A stretch of 64,000 nucleotides of DNA. Origin: Catalimonadaceae bacterium JC749. GTDB taxonomy: Bacteria; Bacteroidota; Bacteroidia; Cytophagales; Cyclobacteriaceae. This document shows positions 17,040 to 26,501 of the stretch, in pieces. Position numbers and translations under genes: made by a program. Location of the stretch: NCBI GenBank assembly GCA_021730635.1, contig JAJNNC010000002.1, positions 806,001 through 870,000 on the forward strand, read 5' to 3'. The stretch's first letter is position 1; the number at the start of each line of letters is the position of its first letter. The notes beneath the pieces were generated by a model. The model worked only from the letters and a program-made list of their open reading frames with translations, made no database searches and was not told where the DNA came from.

Positions 17040-18419
17040 ATGCCTCCACTCGATGGAAAAATATTGATTGTTGATGATGACCAGGCTGTGCTGTACACAG
17101 CAAAATTAGCTTTAAAAAAAGCTTTTGCCCAGGTCAGAACCGAAAGTGCTCCTTCTCAAATCATCCCTATTCTTCAGCAAACTCACTTTGACGTTATCCT
17201 GTTGGATATGAATTTTGCCCAGGGAAAGACCAGTGGCCGGGAAGGATTGTTCTGGATGAAAGAAATATTGAAACAAGACCCTCAGACCCTGGTGGTCGTC
17301 ACAACTGCCTATGGCGATATAGAGTTGGCCGTGAAAGCCATGAAAGAAGGTGCCGTAGATTTTTTGGTGAAACCCTGGGAAAGCGAAAAACTGCTGGCTA
17401 CACTGAAGGCTGCTTACCAGCTGGGGCAGTCAAAACGTGAAATAGAACAATTAAAAAATAAGCAGAAGGCGCTTAGCCAGGAACTGGAAAGCTCATTTTC
17501 AGAAATCGTCAGCAAGTCGACAGCAATGCAACAGGTGTTTGAGGCCATCCATAAAGTGGCCGCTACCGATGCCAATGTTCTGATTTTAGGAGAAAACGGC
17601 ACCGGCAAAGAATTGGTAGCCCGGGCGATCCATCGGCAGTCGGCTCGGAAAGAGGAAGCATTCATCAAAGTTGATTTAGGAGCCATCACAGAGACATTGT
17701 TCGAGTCCGAATTGTTTGGGCATGCCAAAGGGGCTTTTACCGGAGCCGTAGAGGATAGAGCCGGTCGTTTTGAGGTAGCGTCCGGAGGTACTTTGTTTCT
17801 GGACGAGATCGGTAATTTATCTCTGCCATTGCAGGCTAAATTACTGACAGTCCTGCAAAGTAAGCAGATGGTGCGGGTAGGTACCAATCGGCCGGTTTCT
17901 ATCGATGTTCGGCTGATCTGTGCGACCAACCAGCCTCTATACAACATGATAGACAGCGCTAAGGCGGCTTTCAGGCAGGATCTGCTCTATCGGATCAATA
18001 CGGTAGAAATTGAAATCCCTCCCCTAAGAGAACGAAAAGAAGATATTCCGCTCTTGATTCAGTATTTTCTGGAAAGGTACGGCAGAAAGTATCAGAAAGA
18101 GGCTATCCGAATGCATAAGAAAGCCTTACCCCAATTACAGCAATATCATTGGCCAGGTAATGTCAGGGAACTTCAACATGCGGTGGAAAGAGCGGTCATT
18201 ATGAGCAACCATCAAGTGCTGGAGGTTTCCGATTTTCTATTCAATACCAAAACGAAAGCTGAGCCGAACAGCAAGCAGGTATATACCATTGAAAAAGTAG
18301 AAAAGAAAACCATTGAAGAGGCCATCCGAATGTATCAGGGGAATCTGAGCAAAGCGGCTGACGCCTTGGGATTGGGGCGCAGCACCCTTTACCGCAAAAT
18401 GAAAAAATATGGCTTATAG
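17040..18419 (+). CDS. Sigma54-dependent response regulator, NtrC family
   Basis: A 459-residue transcription activator with the standard three domains. The receiver (about 6-125) has the acidic pair VDDD, phosphoacceptor Asp56 in VILLDMNF and Lys111 in LVKPW. The AAA+ domain (about 150-390) has Walker A GENGTGKE (184-191), the sigma54-contact loop GAFTGA (231-236) and Walker B LDEIGNL. A Fis-type helix-turn-helix ends the protein (NLSKAADALGLGRSTLYRKM). It should be phosphorylated by the kinase encoded immediately downstream, whose start overlaps its end. Such pairs in Bacteroidota often control envelope functions. The preceding TIR gene ends 81 bp upstream, with a palindrome between, so it is probably a separate unit. 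Confidence 0.94.
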   Translation: MPPLDGKILIVDDDQAVLYTAKLALKKAFAQVRTESAPSQIIPILQQTHFDVILLDMNFAQGKTSGREGLFWMKEILKQDPQTLVVVTTAYGDIELAVKAMKEGAVDFLVKPWESEKLLATLKAAYQLGQSKREIEQLKNKQKALSQELESSFSEIVSKSTAMQQVFEAIHKVAATDANVLILGENGTGKELVARAIHRQSARKEEAFIKVDLGAITETLFESELFGHAKGAFTGAVEDRAGRFEVASGGTLFLDEIGNLSLPLQAKLLTVLQSKQMVRVGTNRPVSIDVRLICATNQPLYNMIDSAKAAFRQDLLYRINTVEIEIPPLRERKEDIPLLIQYFLERYGRKYQKEAIRMHKKALPQLQQYHWPGNVRELQHAVERAVIMSNHQVLEVSDFLFNTKTKAEPNSKQVYTIEKVEKKTIEEAIRMYQGNLSKAADALGLGRSTLYRKMKKYGL

Positions 18420-19800
18420 TAGTACACATCCTATGCTAAAAATGAGCTACCAAAAGCTGGGGTTTCGTATGTATATCATGATCCGTTTGCTGCTGCTGAT
18501 CCTCATTGGCTATGCGATAGTATGGATCCTTACCCAAACCCATTTCTGGCTGGTTTCATTCTGGTTGATCTTGTTATCGGTGGTGCTGTTTATAGAACTC
18601 CTGCATTACATAGAGAAATCTCATAAAGAAATGAGAAACCTGGTGATTGCCATACGGGAAGGCGACTTTTCCAATACTTATCGTCAGGTTTCCTATCGTT
18701 CGGGTAATATGTTGGGAGAGACCTTTGAAGCATTACTGACTATGTATCAGCGTTTGCGACAGGAAAAAGAAAGCCATCATCTGTATTTACAGAATATGGT
18801 AGAACATGTGAATATAGCCCTCCTCTGCTTTGATCAGCAGGGAAAAATGCAGATGGCTAATAAAGCGGCTCATCAGCTATTTGCCAAGCCTTATCTGAAG
18901 CACCTTGACGATATCAAAGAGGTAGATGCAGAATTGCATCAAACGCTTCAAAAGGTAGCCGCCGGAGAGAAATTACTGATTAAGATTTTACTCCACCAGC
19001 AGCTGATGCACCTTTCTTTGCAGGCCACTGAATTTAAAATGTTGGGGGAGTATTATAAACTGGTTTCTTTGCAGGATTTTAAAAACGAACTGGAAGAACA
19101 GGAAATAGATTCCTGGCAGAAACTCATCAGGGTGTTAAGCCATGAAATCATGAACTCAGTGATACCTATTTCCAATCTTTCGGCTATGGTAAAACAAACC
19201 TTATTCAGTCAAGAAGAAGGTTCCCTGTCTTTTCATGATATTTCAGCAGAAGACAGGGTAGATTTGCAGGAAAGTCTTCAGACTATTGAGGAAAGATGTA
19301 ATGGCCTGGTCAGCTTTGTCAAAGCCTATCGTAGTCTTACCCAAATCGCAATCCCTCATTTCCGGTCTGTTAGCATTCATCAGTTGTTGGAAAGGGTATA
19401 TACTTTGTTTCGCCCCGATTTGCTTCGTCAGCGAATCCAATGCTCTATACAGGTAACGCCGGATCACCTTTCCATTAAAGCGGATTTTGAATTAATAGAA
19501 CAAGTGCTGATCAATCTGATCAGCAATGCCATAGACGCTTTGGCTGACTGTCCGCAGCCGGAAATTACCTTGAAAGCCATAAAAAATGCTCAGAATCAAA
19601 CCCTGATTCAGGTCATCGACAATGGTCCTGGCATAGAGGATGAGTGGGGAGAGCAGATATTCATTCCTTTCTTTACCACCAAAAAAAATGGGTCAGGCAT
19701 TGGGTTGAGTCTTTCCCGCCAGATTATGCGGTTGCACAAGGGGACGATCACCATGCATACACAAGCAGGACGAGAAACCATATTTTCTCTCATTTTTTAA
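18409..19800 (+). CDS. Membrane sensor histidine kinase (NtrB/NtrY-like), partner of upstream regulator
   Basis: A 463-residue kinase. Two membrane helices (about 22-43 and 46-66) have almost no periplasmic loop between them, so it senses within the membrane or cytoplasm. A PAS-like domain (about 120-225) follows. The phosphorylated His245 lies in VLSHEIMNS; N box INLISNAID, G1 DNGPGIED, F box FFTTKK and G2 GSGIGLSLS are all present. The first ATG overlaps the end of the regulator gene by 11 bp, giving translational coupling; Met9 (18433) or Met12 (18442) are alternative starts. HAMP is not obvious. The stop is followed directly by a promoter box for the next gene, so the operon probably consists of these two genes. 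Confidence 0.92.
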   Translation: MAYSSTHPMLKMSYQKLGFRMYIMIRLLLLILIGYAIVWILTQTHFWLVSFWLILLSVVLFIELLHYIEKSHKEMRNLVIAIREGDFSNTYRQVSYRSGNMLGETFEALLTMYQRLRQEKESHHLYLQNMVEHVNIALLCFDQQGKMQMANKAAHQLFAKPYLKHLDDIKEVDAELHQTLQKVAAGEKLLIKILLHQQLMHLSLQATEFKMLGEYYKLVSLQDFKNELEEQEIDSWQKLIRVLSHEIMNSVIPISNLSAMVKQTLFSQEEGSLSFHDISAEDRVDLQESLQTIEERCNGLVSFVKAYRSLTQIAIPHFRSVSIHQLLERVYTLFRPDLLRQRIQCSIQVTPDHLSIKADFELIEQVLINLISNAIDALADCPQPEITLKAIKNAQNQTLIQVIDNGPGIEDEWGEQIFIPFFTTKKNGSGIGLSLSRQIMRLHKGTITMHTQAGRETIFSLIF

Positions 19801-19808
19801 TATATTTG
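19801..19808 (+). promoter_or_regulatory. -7 box of the GH2 gene
   Basis: TATATTTG matches TAnnTTTG exactly and starts on the base after the kinase stop codon. It lies 20 bp before the GH2 start, so the transcript would have a leader of roughly a dozen bases. No -33 TTG at the usual distance. Confidence 0.55.
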
Positions 19809-19828
19809 CCTTTTGTAACCCTATATCT

Positions 19829-21655
19829 ATGACCAAAACCTCGTCCTTTCTTTCCTGCTGCCTGTTTATCATGTTACTAGCCTGTCATACCCGGGAGCAG
19901 GAAGTCCAGTCCAACTGGCAACCCCAAAATAATCCGATGATGACCCGATGGGTAGACGATGTGAGTCCACGAAATGTACATCAGGAGTATCCTCGTCCCC
20001 AGTTGACCCGGGAGGAATGGCTTTCTTTGAATGGTATGTGGGATTATGCCATTACCCCTAAAGATTCGACACCGCCTACTTCTTACGAAGGGCAGATATT
20101 AGTCCCATTTCCCATAGAATCTGCTTTATCAGGGGTGAAAAAGATGCTACAGCCCGCTCAGAAATTATGGTACAGACGTACTTTCCAGATTCCTGAAACG
20201 TGGCCTGACGAAAAAATATTACTCCATTTTGGAGCGGTAGATTGGGAAACAACTATCTGGATCAACGGGCAAAAGATAGAAACGCACCGCGGCGGATATG
20301 ATCCCTTCACCTTGGATATTACCAGTGCGCTCTCCGGCGAAGAGAGTCAGGAAATTATTGTGGAAGTCTGGGATCCGACAGACGAGGGAAAGCAGCCTGT
20401 GGGTAAGCAAACGTTGAATCCACGGGGTATCTGGTATACGCCTACTTCCGGTATCTGGCGTACCGTATGGCTAGAGCCCGTTCCTGAATCCTATATCACT
20501 CAGATAAGAATGACGCCTGATATAGATGAGAATGCTTTGCTCCTAGAGGTTTTTACCAATGACAAAGCCAAAACAGGTACGATAAAAGCGGTGGTAATGG
20601 ATGGAGAAGTCAATGTGGCGGAAGAAGAAGGTGCTGATCATAGCGTGATGCGCATTCCGCTGGATAATCCTAAATTATGGTCTCCCTCTGATCCTTATTT
20701 ATACGATTTGCGTGTGCGGCTGGAAGATAATGCCGGAAAAACAGTGGATGAGGTAGGCAGCTACTTCGGCATGCGGAAAGTCTCTGTGGAGAAAGACGCC
20801 CAGGGATACAACCGTATCTTTCTGAACAATGAACCTTTGTTTCAATTCGGTCCGCTGGATCAGGGGTTCTGGCCGGATGGCCTGTATACGGCTCCCACCG
20901 ACGAGGCCTTACGGTATGATGTGGAGATTACCAAGCAACTGGGTTTCAATATGGCACGGAAGCATGTGAAAGTGGAGCCGGATCGCTGGTATTACTGGTG
21001 CGATAAGTTGGGGTTGCTGGTATGGCAGGATATGCCTAGTGGCGACGAGCGTATTCGTCCGGAAGATGAGGAAATCCAGCGTTCACAGACGTCTGCCGAG
21101 CAGTTTGAAACAGAACTGAAAGAGCTGATGGATGATTATTACAACCATCCCTCTATTGTGATGTGGGTTGTCTTTAATGAAGGATGGGGACAGTATAATA
21201 CCAAACGCCTTACCGAATGGGCACAGGATTACGATACCACCCGCCTGATCAACCCGGCCAGCGGCTGGAAAGATATGAAAGTAGGGGATGTGCAGGATAT
21301 GCACGAGTATCCTGGTCCGGACATGCCGGAAACAGAACCTGTGAGAGTGGCTGTGCTGGGAGAATTTGGCGGTCAGGCCTTGGCCGTTGAAAATCATTTA
21401 TGGCTCACGGATTTTACAGAAGCACCTACTCATTTCAATACCTCCAAAACCATGGAAGCCTTACGACAGGAATACACCGCTTTGGTCGACCAACTGAACC
21501 CCTTAATAGAAAAAGGACTATCGGCGGCGGTTTATACCCAAACGACTGACGTAGAAATTGAGGTAAACGGGCTGTTAACCTACGATCGGGAAGTGATCAA
21601 GATCAATCCGGACACTTTAGCCATGATCAACCAAAAAGTATACATCCTGAAGTAA
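19829..21655 (+). CDS. GH2 family glycoside hydrolase lipoprotein
   Basis: A 608-residue exported glycosidase. The lipobox MLLACH puts Cys19 at the mature N-terminus. The sugar-binding jelly roll (about 45-220) includes WYRRTFQIP and WETTIWING. An immunoglobulin-like linker domain comes next, then a TIM barrel (about 325-600). The acid/base Glu451 is in FNEGWGQ and the likely nucleophile Glu512 is in LGEFGGQ. Family activities include beta-galactosidase, beta-glucuronidase and beta-mannosidase; subfamily is not decided. The protein is shorter than LacZ because it has no C-terminal domain 5. It follows a two-component pair but has its own -7 box. Confidence 0.88.
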   Translation: MTKTSSFLSCCLFIMLLACHTREQEVQSNWQPQNNPMMTRWVDDVSPRNVHQEYPRPQLTREEWLSLNGMWDYAITPKDSTPPTSYEGQILVPFPIESALSGVKKMLQPAQKLWYRRTFQIPETWPDEKILLHFGAVDWETTIWINGQKIETHRGGYDPFTLDITSALSGEESQEIIVEVWDPTDEGKQPVGKQTLNPRGIWYTPTSGIWRTVWLEPVPESYITQIRMTPDIDENALLLEVFTNDKAKTGTIKAVVMDGEVNVAEEEGADHSVMRIPLDNPKLWSPSDPYLYDLRVRLEDNAGKTVDEVGSYFGMRKVSVEKDAQGYNRIFLNNEPLFQFGPLDQGFWPDGLYTAPTDEALRYDVEITKQLGFNMARKHVKVEPDRWYYWCDKLGLLVWQDMPSGDERIRPEDEEIQRSQTSAEQFETELKELMDDYYNHPSIVMWVVFNEGWGQYNTKRLTEWAQDYDTTRLINPASGWKDMKVGDVQDMHEYPGPDMPETEPVRVAVLGEFGGQALAVENHLWLTDFTEAPTHFNTSKTMEALRQEYTALVDQLNPLIEKGLSAAVYTQTTDVEIEVNGLLTYDREVIKINPDTLAMINQKVYILK

Positions 21656-21732
21656 ATATTCAGTTTCGTGGAAATATTGATCCTATACAATTTATTTATC
21701 TAATCATTCATCATCATAAAAATCAGGTCAAA

Positions 21733-22173
21733 GTGAAATCTTTTCTCCTATCAGCAACTACCAGTGTTACCATCCTGTTTCTTTCCGGCTGTGCTACTCA
21801 TGGGCTACAGCAAGTCCGGGGTAAGAGTTATGAAGTTACCTTGTATCAGAGTCTTTCGGAAATAGACCATTATGCTTTAACGCCTGTGTTGGATCAACTC
21901 AAAGTGGAAAATCTGAAACCTGGCGAAACCAAAAAGTTGCTTTTCAAGACCAAAAGAAAAAATATCAGAAGCAGCCTCAGAGATCATCATAACCTGGAAG
22001 TTGTTTTGGCGCGTGGAAGCAGGCCCGTTTCCATTCAAAAGATTGATTACTATGATACTCTTTTCATAGAGGCCGATATTACCCAACTGCTGGAAATGGC
22101 CAAAGCAGGAGACCGCCTGATCGTGGCTTCCGGTGATGGAGCCTATGTTTATAAAGTCACTTATTTTATTTAA
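21733..22173 (+). CDS. Small hypothetical lipoprotein
   Basis: A 146-residue protein starting at GTG 21733. The signal peptide ends with the lipobox LSGC, so it is predicted to be lipid-anchored. The mature part is mixed alpha/beta with many basic residues (KTKRKNIRSS) and no recognised domain. The gene converges with the PorE-like gene, whose stop lies 51 bp away. It is not obviously linked to the GH2 gene 77 bp upstream. I do not recognise a family. Confidence 0.62.
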   Translation: MKSFLLSATTSVTILFLSGCATHGLQQVRGKSYEVTLYQSLSEIDHYALTPVLDQLKVENLKPGETKKLLFKTKRKNIRSSLRDHHNLEVVLARGSRPVSIQKIDYYDTLFIEADITQLLEMAKAGDRLIVASGDGAYVYKVTYFI

Positions 22174-22224
22174 CAAAGCTTTTGAAAGCGCCGGCAGTAA
22201 ACGGGTTATAGAAGAAAAACATCA

Positions 22225-24159
22225 TTATATAATCTCAAAAGCAATCCTGCGGTTCTTTTGGCGCCCTTCTTCTGTATCGTTGTCCGCTACGGGCTTGGTC
22301 TGTCCATAGCCTTTGTATTCCAGACGCTCACCCTCAATGCCGGACCCCATCAGATATTCATAAACGGCTTTAGCCCGGTTGGTAGATAGTGTCTGGTTGT
22401 AAGCCGGAGTGCCTACATTGTCTGTATGCCCGTTGATAGCAATCCGGATGGTTGGATTTTTCTGTAAAAAATCTATGACTTTGTCCAGTTCCGGCTTAGA
22501 TATTTCCTTGATTTTGTATTGGTCGGTATCAAAAAAGATATTGTTGAGCACCGTTTCTTTGCCTTTTAGAATAGGCTCCAGATAAATATCTATGGTTACC
22601 GGCTGGTTTATTTTTTCCTGTTTTTTTTCTGCAAAGGTAAGACTTTGGAAAAGGTAGCCTTCCCGGTCTACATATAAACCATAATCCGCACCCTCTGTCA
22701 GCACCATCATGTATTCCCCTGTCTTAGGATCTGATGTCACTTTAGAGATACGGCTCTGCTTTTGTAAATCAACCAGTTCTACTTTCGCCTGAAGTGGATC
22801 TTTGGTGACCGCATCAAAGACATGGCCTTTGACATAACTGCTGCGATGGCTGACGCGTATGACTTCCGGAATGACAAACGTATAAATCTGGCTGCTTACA
22901 TATTCTCCGTTTCTTTGCTCTTCCTGTGAATAATAGGCGTCTTGCCCGTTGGCTGTGATAAAAAGCCCGGACTGGTCCTGGCAATTATTAATAGGATACC
23001 CCAGATTTTTGGGGGTGGACCATTCCTGCTCTTTTTTTTCAGCCACATACAGGTCAAAACTACCAAACCCCGGAAAGCCATCGGATGCAAAATATAAGGT
23101 TTGGCCATTCACATGAATAAAGGGAGACACCTCATCCCTGGCAGTATTAATGGAGGGCCCCAGATTCTGCGCTTTTTGCCATTGGTCCTGTTCATCGAGT
23201 GTGCTTACATAAATGTCTCTTCTGCCAGCGCCCCCATTGCGGTCCGAAACAAAGTAAAGTGTTCTTCCATCAGCAGAAAGGGAAGGCTGCGACTCCCAGG
23301 CACCCGAGTTGACCTGAGCACCCAGGTTTTTTGGCGGTGTCCATTCCTCTCCGGTTCTATAAGAGATGTACAGGTCACAACTTCCAAAACCACTCCGTTC
23401 CTGGCAGGAAGTAAGGATTAAAGTGCGCCCGTCAGCCGAAATCGTACAGGTTCCTTCATTCAAAGGAGAATTAATATGTTGAGATAATGATTTTGGAGCA
23501 GTCCAGTTTCCTTCTTCATCTTTCTCACTAAAATAAATATCTTCATCATATTGTGGCGTAATCCCTTGCCGGCCGGTGAATATCATGGTTTGTTCGTCTA
23601 CTGTCAATACGGGAAAATACTGTAGCGGAAGTTGGTTGACTACGGCGGAAACAGGCTCCGGATGAAAAGGCAAGGGGTTTTGAATAGCCACCTCCGTAAA
23701 ATCTATATTCTGGAGAAGGTGCCGGGCATCTGCCTGTATGATTTTTGAGGCTCTGGGGAAAGCCAGTATCTTCTGGACCAGCTTTCGGGCTTCGGGGAAG
23801 TTTTCTTGCTTAAAATGCTCATGGGCCAGCAGTAAGTGCGCTTCTATAAAAGAAGGGTTATCATACTGGCTTTTTACCACTTTTTGCAGATGAGCCACAG
23901 ATTTACCCTGATCTCCCAGCGCGGCATAAATTTTACTGAGCCTCAGATGAGCTTCCGCAAAGCCATGATCTTTATCGACAGCCTTTTCCAATAGCTCCAG
24001 CGCATAACCATACTGGCGACGGACAAAATAGTTGGTTGATTCTTCATAAAAACTGATGGCTTTCTTTGATTTGGAAGTATACGTATGCACACTTTGCGCA
24101 AAGGTGGTGGATGCCATCAGAAAAAATAGAAGCGTGAATCCCTGCCAAAATCGAACCAT
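22225..24159 (-). CDS. PorE-like protein: TPR, WD40-like propeller, CRD and OmpA domain
   Basis: A 644-residue exported protein whose domain order matches PorE, the peptidoglycan-binding type IX secretion component of Porphyromonas. A signal peptide (ends at TTFAQ) is followed by TPRs (about 30-140), a PD40 propeller (about 180-430; repeats such as GTCTISADGRTLIL and SQPSLSADGRTLYF), a carboxypeptidase-regulatory-like domain (about 445-530) and an OmpA C-terminal domain (about 540-644; NGHTDNVG with STNRAKAV). It has no lipobox, unlike PorE of Porphyromonas. Cytophagales carry many such paralogs, and a second one lies at 34266-36230, so a true PorE role is not certain. It should tether outer-membrane assemblies to peptidoglycan. 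Confidence 0.85.
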   Translation of the reverse strand: MVRFWQGFTLLFFLMASTTFAQSVHTYTSKSKKAISFYEESTNYFVRRQYGYALELLEKAVDKDHGFAEAHLRLSKIYAALGDQGKSVAHLQKVVKSQYDNPSFIEAHLLLAHEHFKQENFPEARKLVQKILAFPRASKIIQADARHLLQNIDFTEVAIQNPLPFHPEPVSAVVNQLPLQYFPVLTVDEQTMIFTGRQGITPQYDEDIYFSEKDEEGNWTAPKSLSQHINSPLNEGTCTISADGRTLILTSCQERSGFGSCDLYISYRTGEEWTPPKNLGAQVNSGAWESQPSLSADGRTLYFVSDRNGGAGRRDIYVSTLDEQDQWQKAQNLGPSINTARDEVSPFIHVNGQTLYFASDGFPGFGSFDLYVAEKKEQEWSTPKNLGYPINNCQDQSGLFITANGQDAYYSQEEQRNGEYVSSQIYTFVIPEVIRVSHRSSYVKGHVFDAVTKDPLQAKVELVDLQKQSRISKVTSDPKTGEYMMVLTEGADYGLYVDREGYLFQSLTFAEKKQEKINQPVTIDIYLEPILKGKETVLNNIFFDTDQYKIKEISKPELDKVIDFLQKNPTIRIAINGHTDNVGTPAYNQTLSTNRAKAVYEYLMGSGIEGERLEYKGYGQTKPVADNDTEEGRQKNRRIAFEII

Positions 24160-24228
24160 GAACGTGATATGCTTTTTTACCGCAACGAATAAATAATAGA
24201 TTGAGTGCCTGAATGTAGGCTAATTCCT

Positions 24229-24236
24229 TATTTTTG
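24229..24236 (+). promoter_or_regulatory. -7 box of the glycosylasparaginase gene
   Basis: TATTTTTG fits TAnnTTTG; a TTG at 24201-24203 lies 25 bp upstream, slightly longer than the usual -33 spacing. The start codon is 67 bp downstream, leaving a leader of about 60 bases. Confidence 0.4.
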
Positions 24237-24303
24237 TTCTTTTAGAAACTAACATTACTACATTAATGACTCAATAAAAACTCCAACCCTACCATTATAT
24301 GTC

Positions 24304-25272
24304 ATGACACAAAGAAGATCATTTTTGAAAAAATTATCCCTGGGTGCCATTAGCCTGGGAAGTTTCTCGAGTATAGCCAAAGCTTTTCCTTTCAGAGGGA
24401 AAGCGGTGAAACCCATTGTAGTATCCACCTGGCATCATGGCTTAGCCGCTAATGAGGCTGCCTGGAAGGTTTTATCAGAAGGAGGGAGAGCCTTGGATGC
24501 CGTAGAGTCAGGCGTGCGTGTCACAGAAGCGGATGCTGACAATTTAAGTGTAGGGATTGGCGGTTTACCCGACCGGGAAGGCCATGTTACGTTGGATGCC
24601 TGTATTATGGACGAAAACGGTAATTGTGGTTCCGTGGCTTTTCTGGAAGGAATTGTACACCCTATTTCTGTAGCCCGGTTGGTGATGGAAAAAACACCCC
24701 ATGTCATGCTAGTAGGCGAGGGTGCTCTACAGTTTGCTAAAGAACAGGGCTTTAAAACAGAGAAGCTGCTAACGGCAAAGGCAGAAAAAGAGTGGCGTCA
24801 ATGGTTAAAAACTTCCGAGTACAAACCCGTCATTAATGTGGAGAACCACGACACTATCGGTTTGTTAGCACTGGATGAGCAAGGAAACTTATCGGGTGCC
24901 TGTACTACCAGCGGTCTGGCTTATAAAATGCGGGGCAGGGTCGGTGATTCGCCTATTATCGGGGCTGGTTTATATGTCGACAATGAAGTGGGAGCCGCTA
25001 CAGCAACAGGTTTGGGAGAAGCGGTCATCAAAGTGTGTGGTTCTCACCTGATAGTGGAACTGATGCGACAGGGGCTCTCCCCCCAGGAGGCTTGTGAGAC
25101 AGCCATCAAACGGATCGCTAAACAAAAAAATTCGCGGGAATTTCAGATTGGATTTTTGGCGCTGAATAAAAACGGAGAAGTGGGGGCTTATAGTTTACAA
25201 CCGGGGTTTGATTTTGCACAATATGCAGAGGGAACTAACCAGATGAAAGATGTAAGGAGTTTTTACGCATAA
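24304..25272 (+). CDS. Tat-exported N4-(beta-N-acetylglucosaminyl)-L-asparaginase (Ntn hydrolase)
   Basis: A 322-residue glycosylasparaginase homologue. The N-terminus is a twin-arginine signal (TQRRSFLKKLSL). The domain is typical of the family: GGRALDAVESGVRVTE near the N-terminus, then the autocleavage site HDTIG, whose Thr becomes the N-terminal nucleophile of the beta subunit. The segment GRVGDSPIIGAGLY follows. The enzyme cleaves the bond between asparagine and N-linked GlcNAc, or related isoaspartyl bonds. The Flavobacterium (Elizabethkingia) enzyme is also exported. It would release sugars from glycoproteins in the periplasm. Its length and motifs are complete. Confidence 0.92.
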   Translation: MTQRRSFLKKLSLGAISLGSFSSIAKAFPFRGKAVKPIVVSTWHHGLAANEAAWKVLSEGGRALDAVESGVRVTEADADNLSVGIGGLPDREGHVTLDACIMDENGNCGSVAFLEGIVHPISVARLVMEKTPHVMLVGEGALQFAKEQGFKTEKLLTAKAEKEWRQWLKTSEYKPVINVENHDTIGLLALDEQGNLSGACTTSGLAYKMRGRVGDSPIIGAGLYVDNEVGAATATGLGEAVIKVCGSHLIVELMRQGLSPQEACETAIKRIAKQKNSREFQIGFLALNKNGEVGAYSLQPGFDFAQYAEGTNQMKDVRSFYA

Positions 25273-25354
25273 ATTGTAAATTATTTTCATGAATATTGCG
25301 TTGGAATAGTGGAATTCCATCAACTTTAATCAACCGGATACCAACTTGAAATCC

Positions 25355-26494
25355 ATGCGCATTTTCTGCCAGTTAACAGCTTTCTGTTTAGGGAGTATTT
25401 TACTTTTATCTTGCCGCGAGAGTGTAAAACATCAAATTCCCGAACCTCCTCGCTTTGATAGCGATTATTATCAGTATGCCTTGACATCTTTGGATGAGAC
25501 CATTCGGGAAGACCCCGATAATGCGGAAGCCTATTACAGAAAGGCGGAAATGCTATTGCAGCAGCAAAAGGCCAACCCGGCGCTGACCAGCATTCGTAAG
25601 GCTATCGAGTTAGAGGGCCATCATCCGGCCTACCGCCTCACCATGGCAAAGGCGCTCTTGTTAAAAGAACAATATAGAGAAGCCTTCCGGGAAGCCAGAG
25701 AAGCTTCCAAGAATGGAGAACCTTCTGTCGAGCTATATGAGGTGCTGGCAGAAGCGAGTCTGAGAAGTAATTATTTCAATGATGCCCTCCGGTATAGCGA
25801 CAGCGCCTTGTGGCTGGCACCTAAAAACTATCAGAATTACCTGAGAAAAGGCATTGCGCTGGCTGCCAGAAAAGATACAGTGGCGGCAGAGACAAACTTG
25901 CTGAAAAGCATAGAACTAGGCGCTAAACCTACCGAAGCTTATAGTGAGCTTATGACCTTGTATGTGAACGCGGGAAATTTTAAGAAAGCCCGTAGCTACA
26001 TGGAAAAAAGTTTAGCGATTCAGCAGCCTGACGAAAAAACGAAGTTGCTGCAAGCTAAAATTTACAGGCATACCAATAACCAGGATAGTGCTTTGGCAAT
26101 TTTATACCGGATTGTAGACAGTCCCGTACTCAACCGCTCGGATGTTTTTCAGGAGTTGAAAGATTGGTATTTTGATAACCGTGTGTATGACTCTACTATT
26201 CATTACGCCAATCAAATATTAAGTCTGGAACCCAACAACAAAGAACCCATGTTGACCCTGGCCCGCGTCTATGATCGCCGCCGCAGCTATCAGCAGGCCA
26301 TTCGTACTTATGAACAAATTGCCAGTCTTGACTCGCTACAACAGGAAGAGATTCATAAAATTGCTACCGAAGAACTGGTTAATCTTAGAAGAAAAGTTGC
26401 ATATTTGTGGAAAAAACAACAGGAGGAGGAGTTTAACAGGATGAAACAAGGCCTAACGCCTTTGCCTGCTATTTCTCCTAATGAAGAACAGTAG
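25355..26494 (+). CDS. TPR-repeat lipoprotein
   Basis: A 379-residue protein made of tetratricopeptide repeats behind a lipoprotein signal (lipobox LLSC). The ATG at 25355 is taken instead of the TTG three codons earlier. Repeat signatures include [26 protein letters not shown] and [13 protein letters not shown], giving about eight units. It ends overlapping the region just before thrS: the stop at 26492-26494 lies 7 bp before the thrS start, so it may share the thrS transcript. TPR lipoproteins serve as scaffolds; no partner can be named. Confidence 0.8.
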   Translation: MRIFCQLTAFCLGSILLLSCRESVKHQIPEPPRFDSDYYQYALTSLDETIREDPDNAEAYYRKAEMLLQQQKANPALTSIRKAIELEGHHPAYRLTMAKALLLKEQYREAFREAREASKNGEPSVELYEVLAEASLRSNYFNDALRYSDSALWLAPKNYQNYLRKGIALAARKDTVAAETNLLKSIELGAKPTEAYSELMTLYVNAGNFKKARSYMEKSLAIQQPDEKTKLLQAKIYRHTNNQDSALAILYRIVDSPVLNRSDVFQELKDWYFDNRVYDSTIHYANQILSLEPNNKEPMLTLARVYDRRRSYQQAIRTYEQIASLDSLQQEEIHKIATEELVNLRRKVAYLWKKQQEEEFNRMKQGLTPLPAISPNEEQ

Positions 26495-26501
26495 CGTTTT
26501 T

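Noticed and set aside
13410-18419. TIR gene and the NtrC-type regulator as one operon
   Set aside because: An 81-bp gap with a palindrome right before the regulator argues for separate control; co-transcription cannot be shown from sequence.
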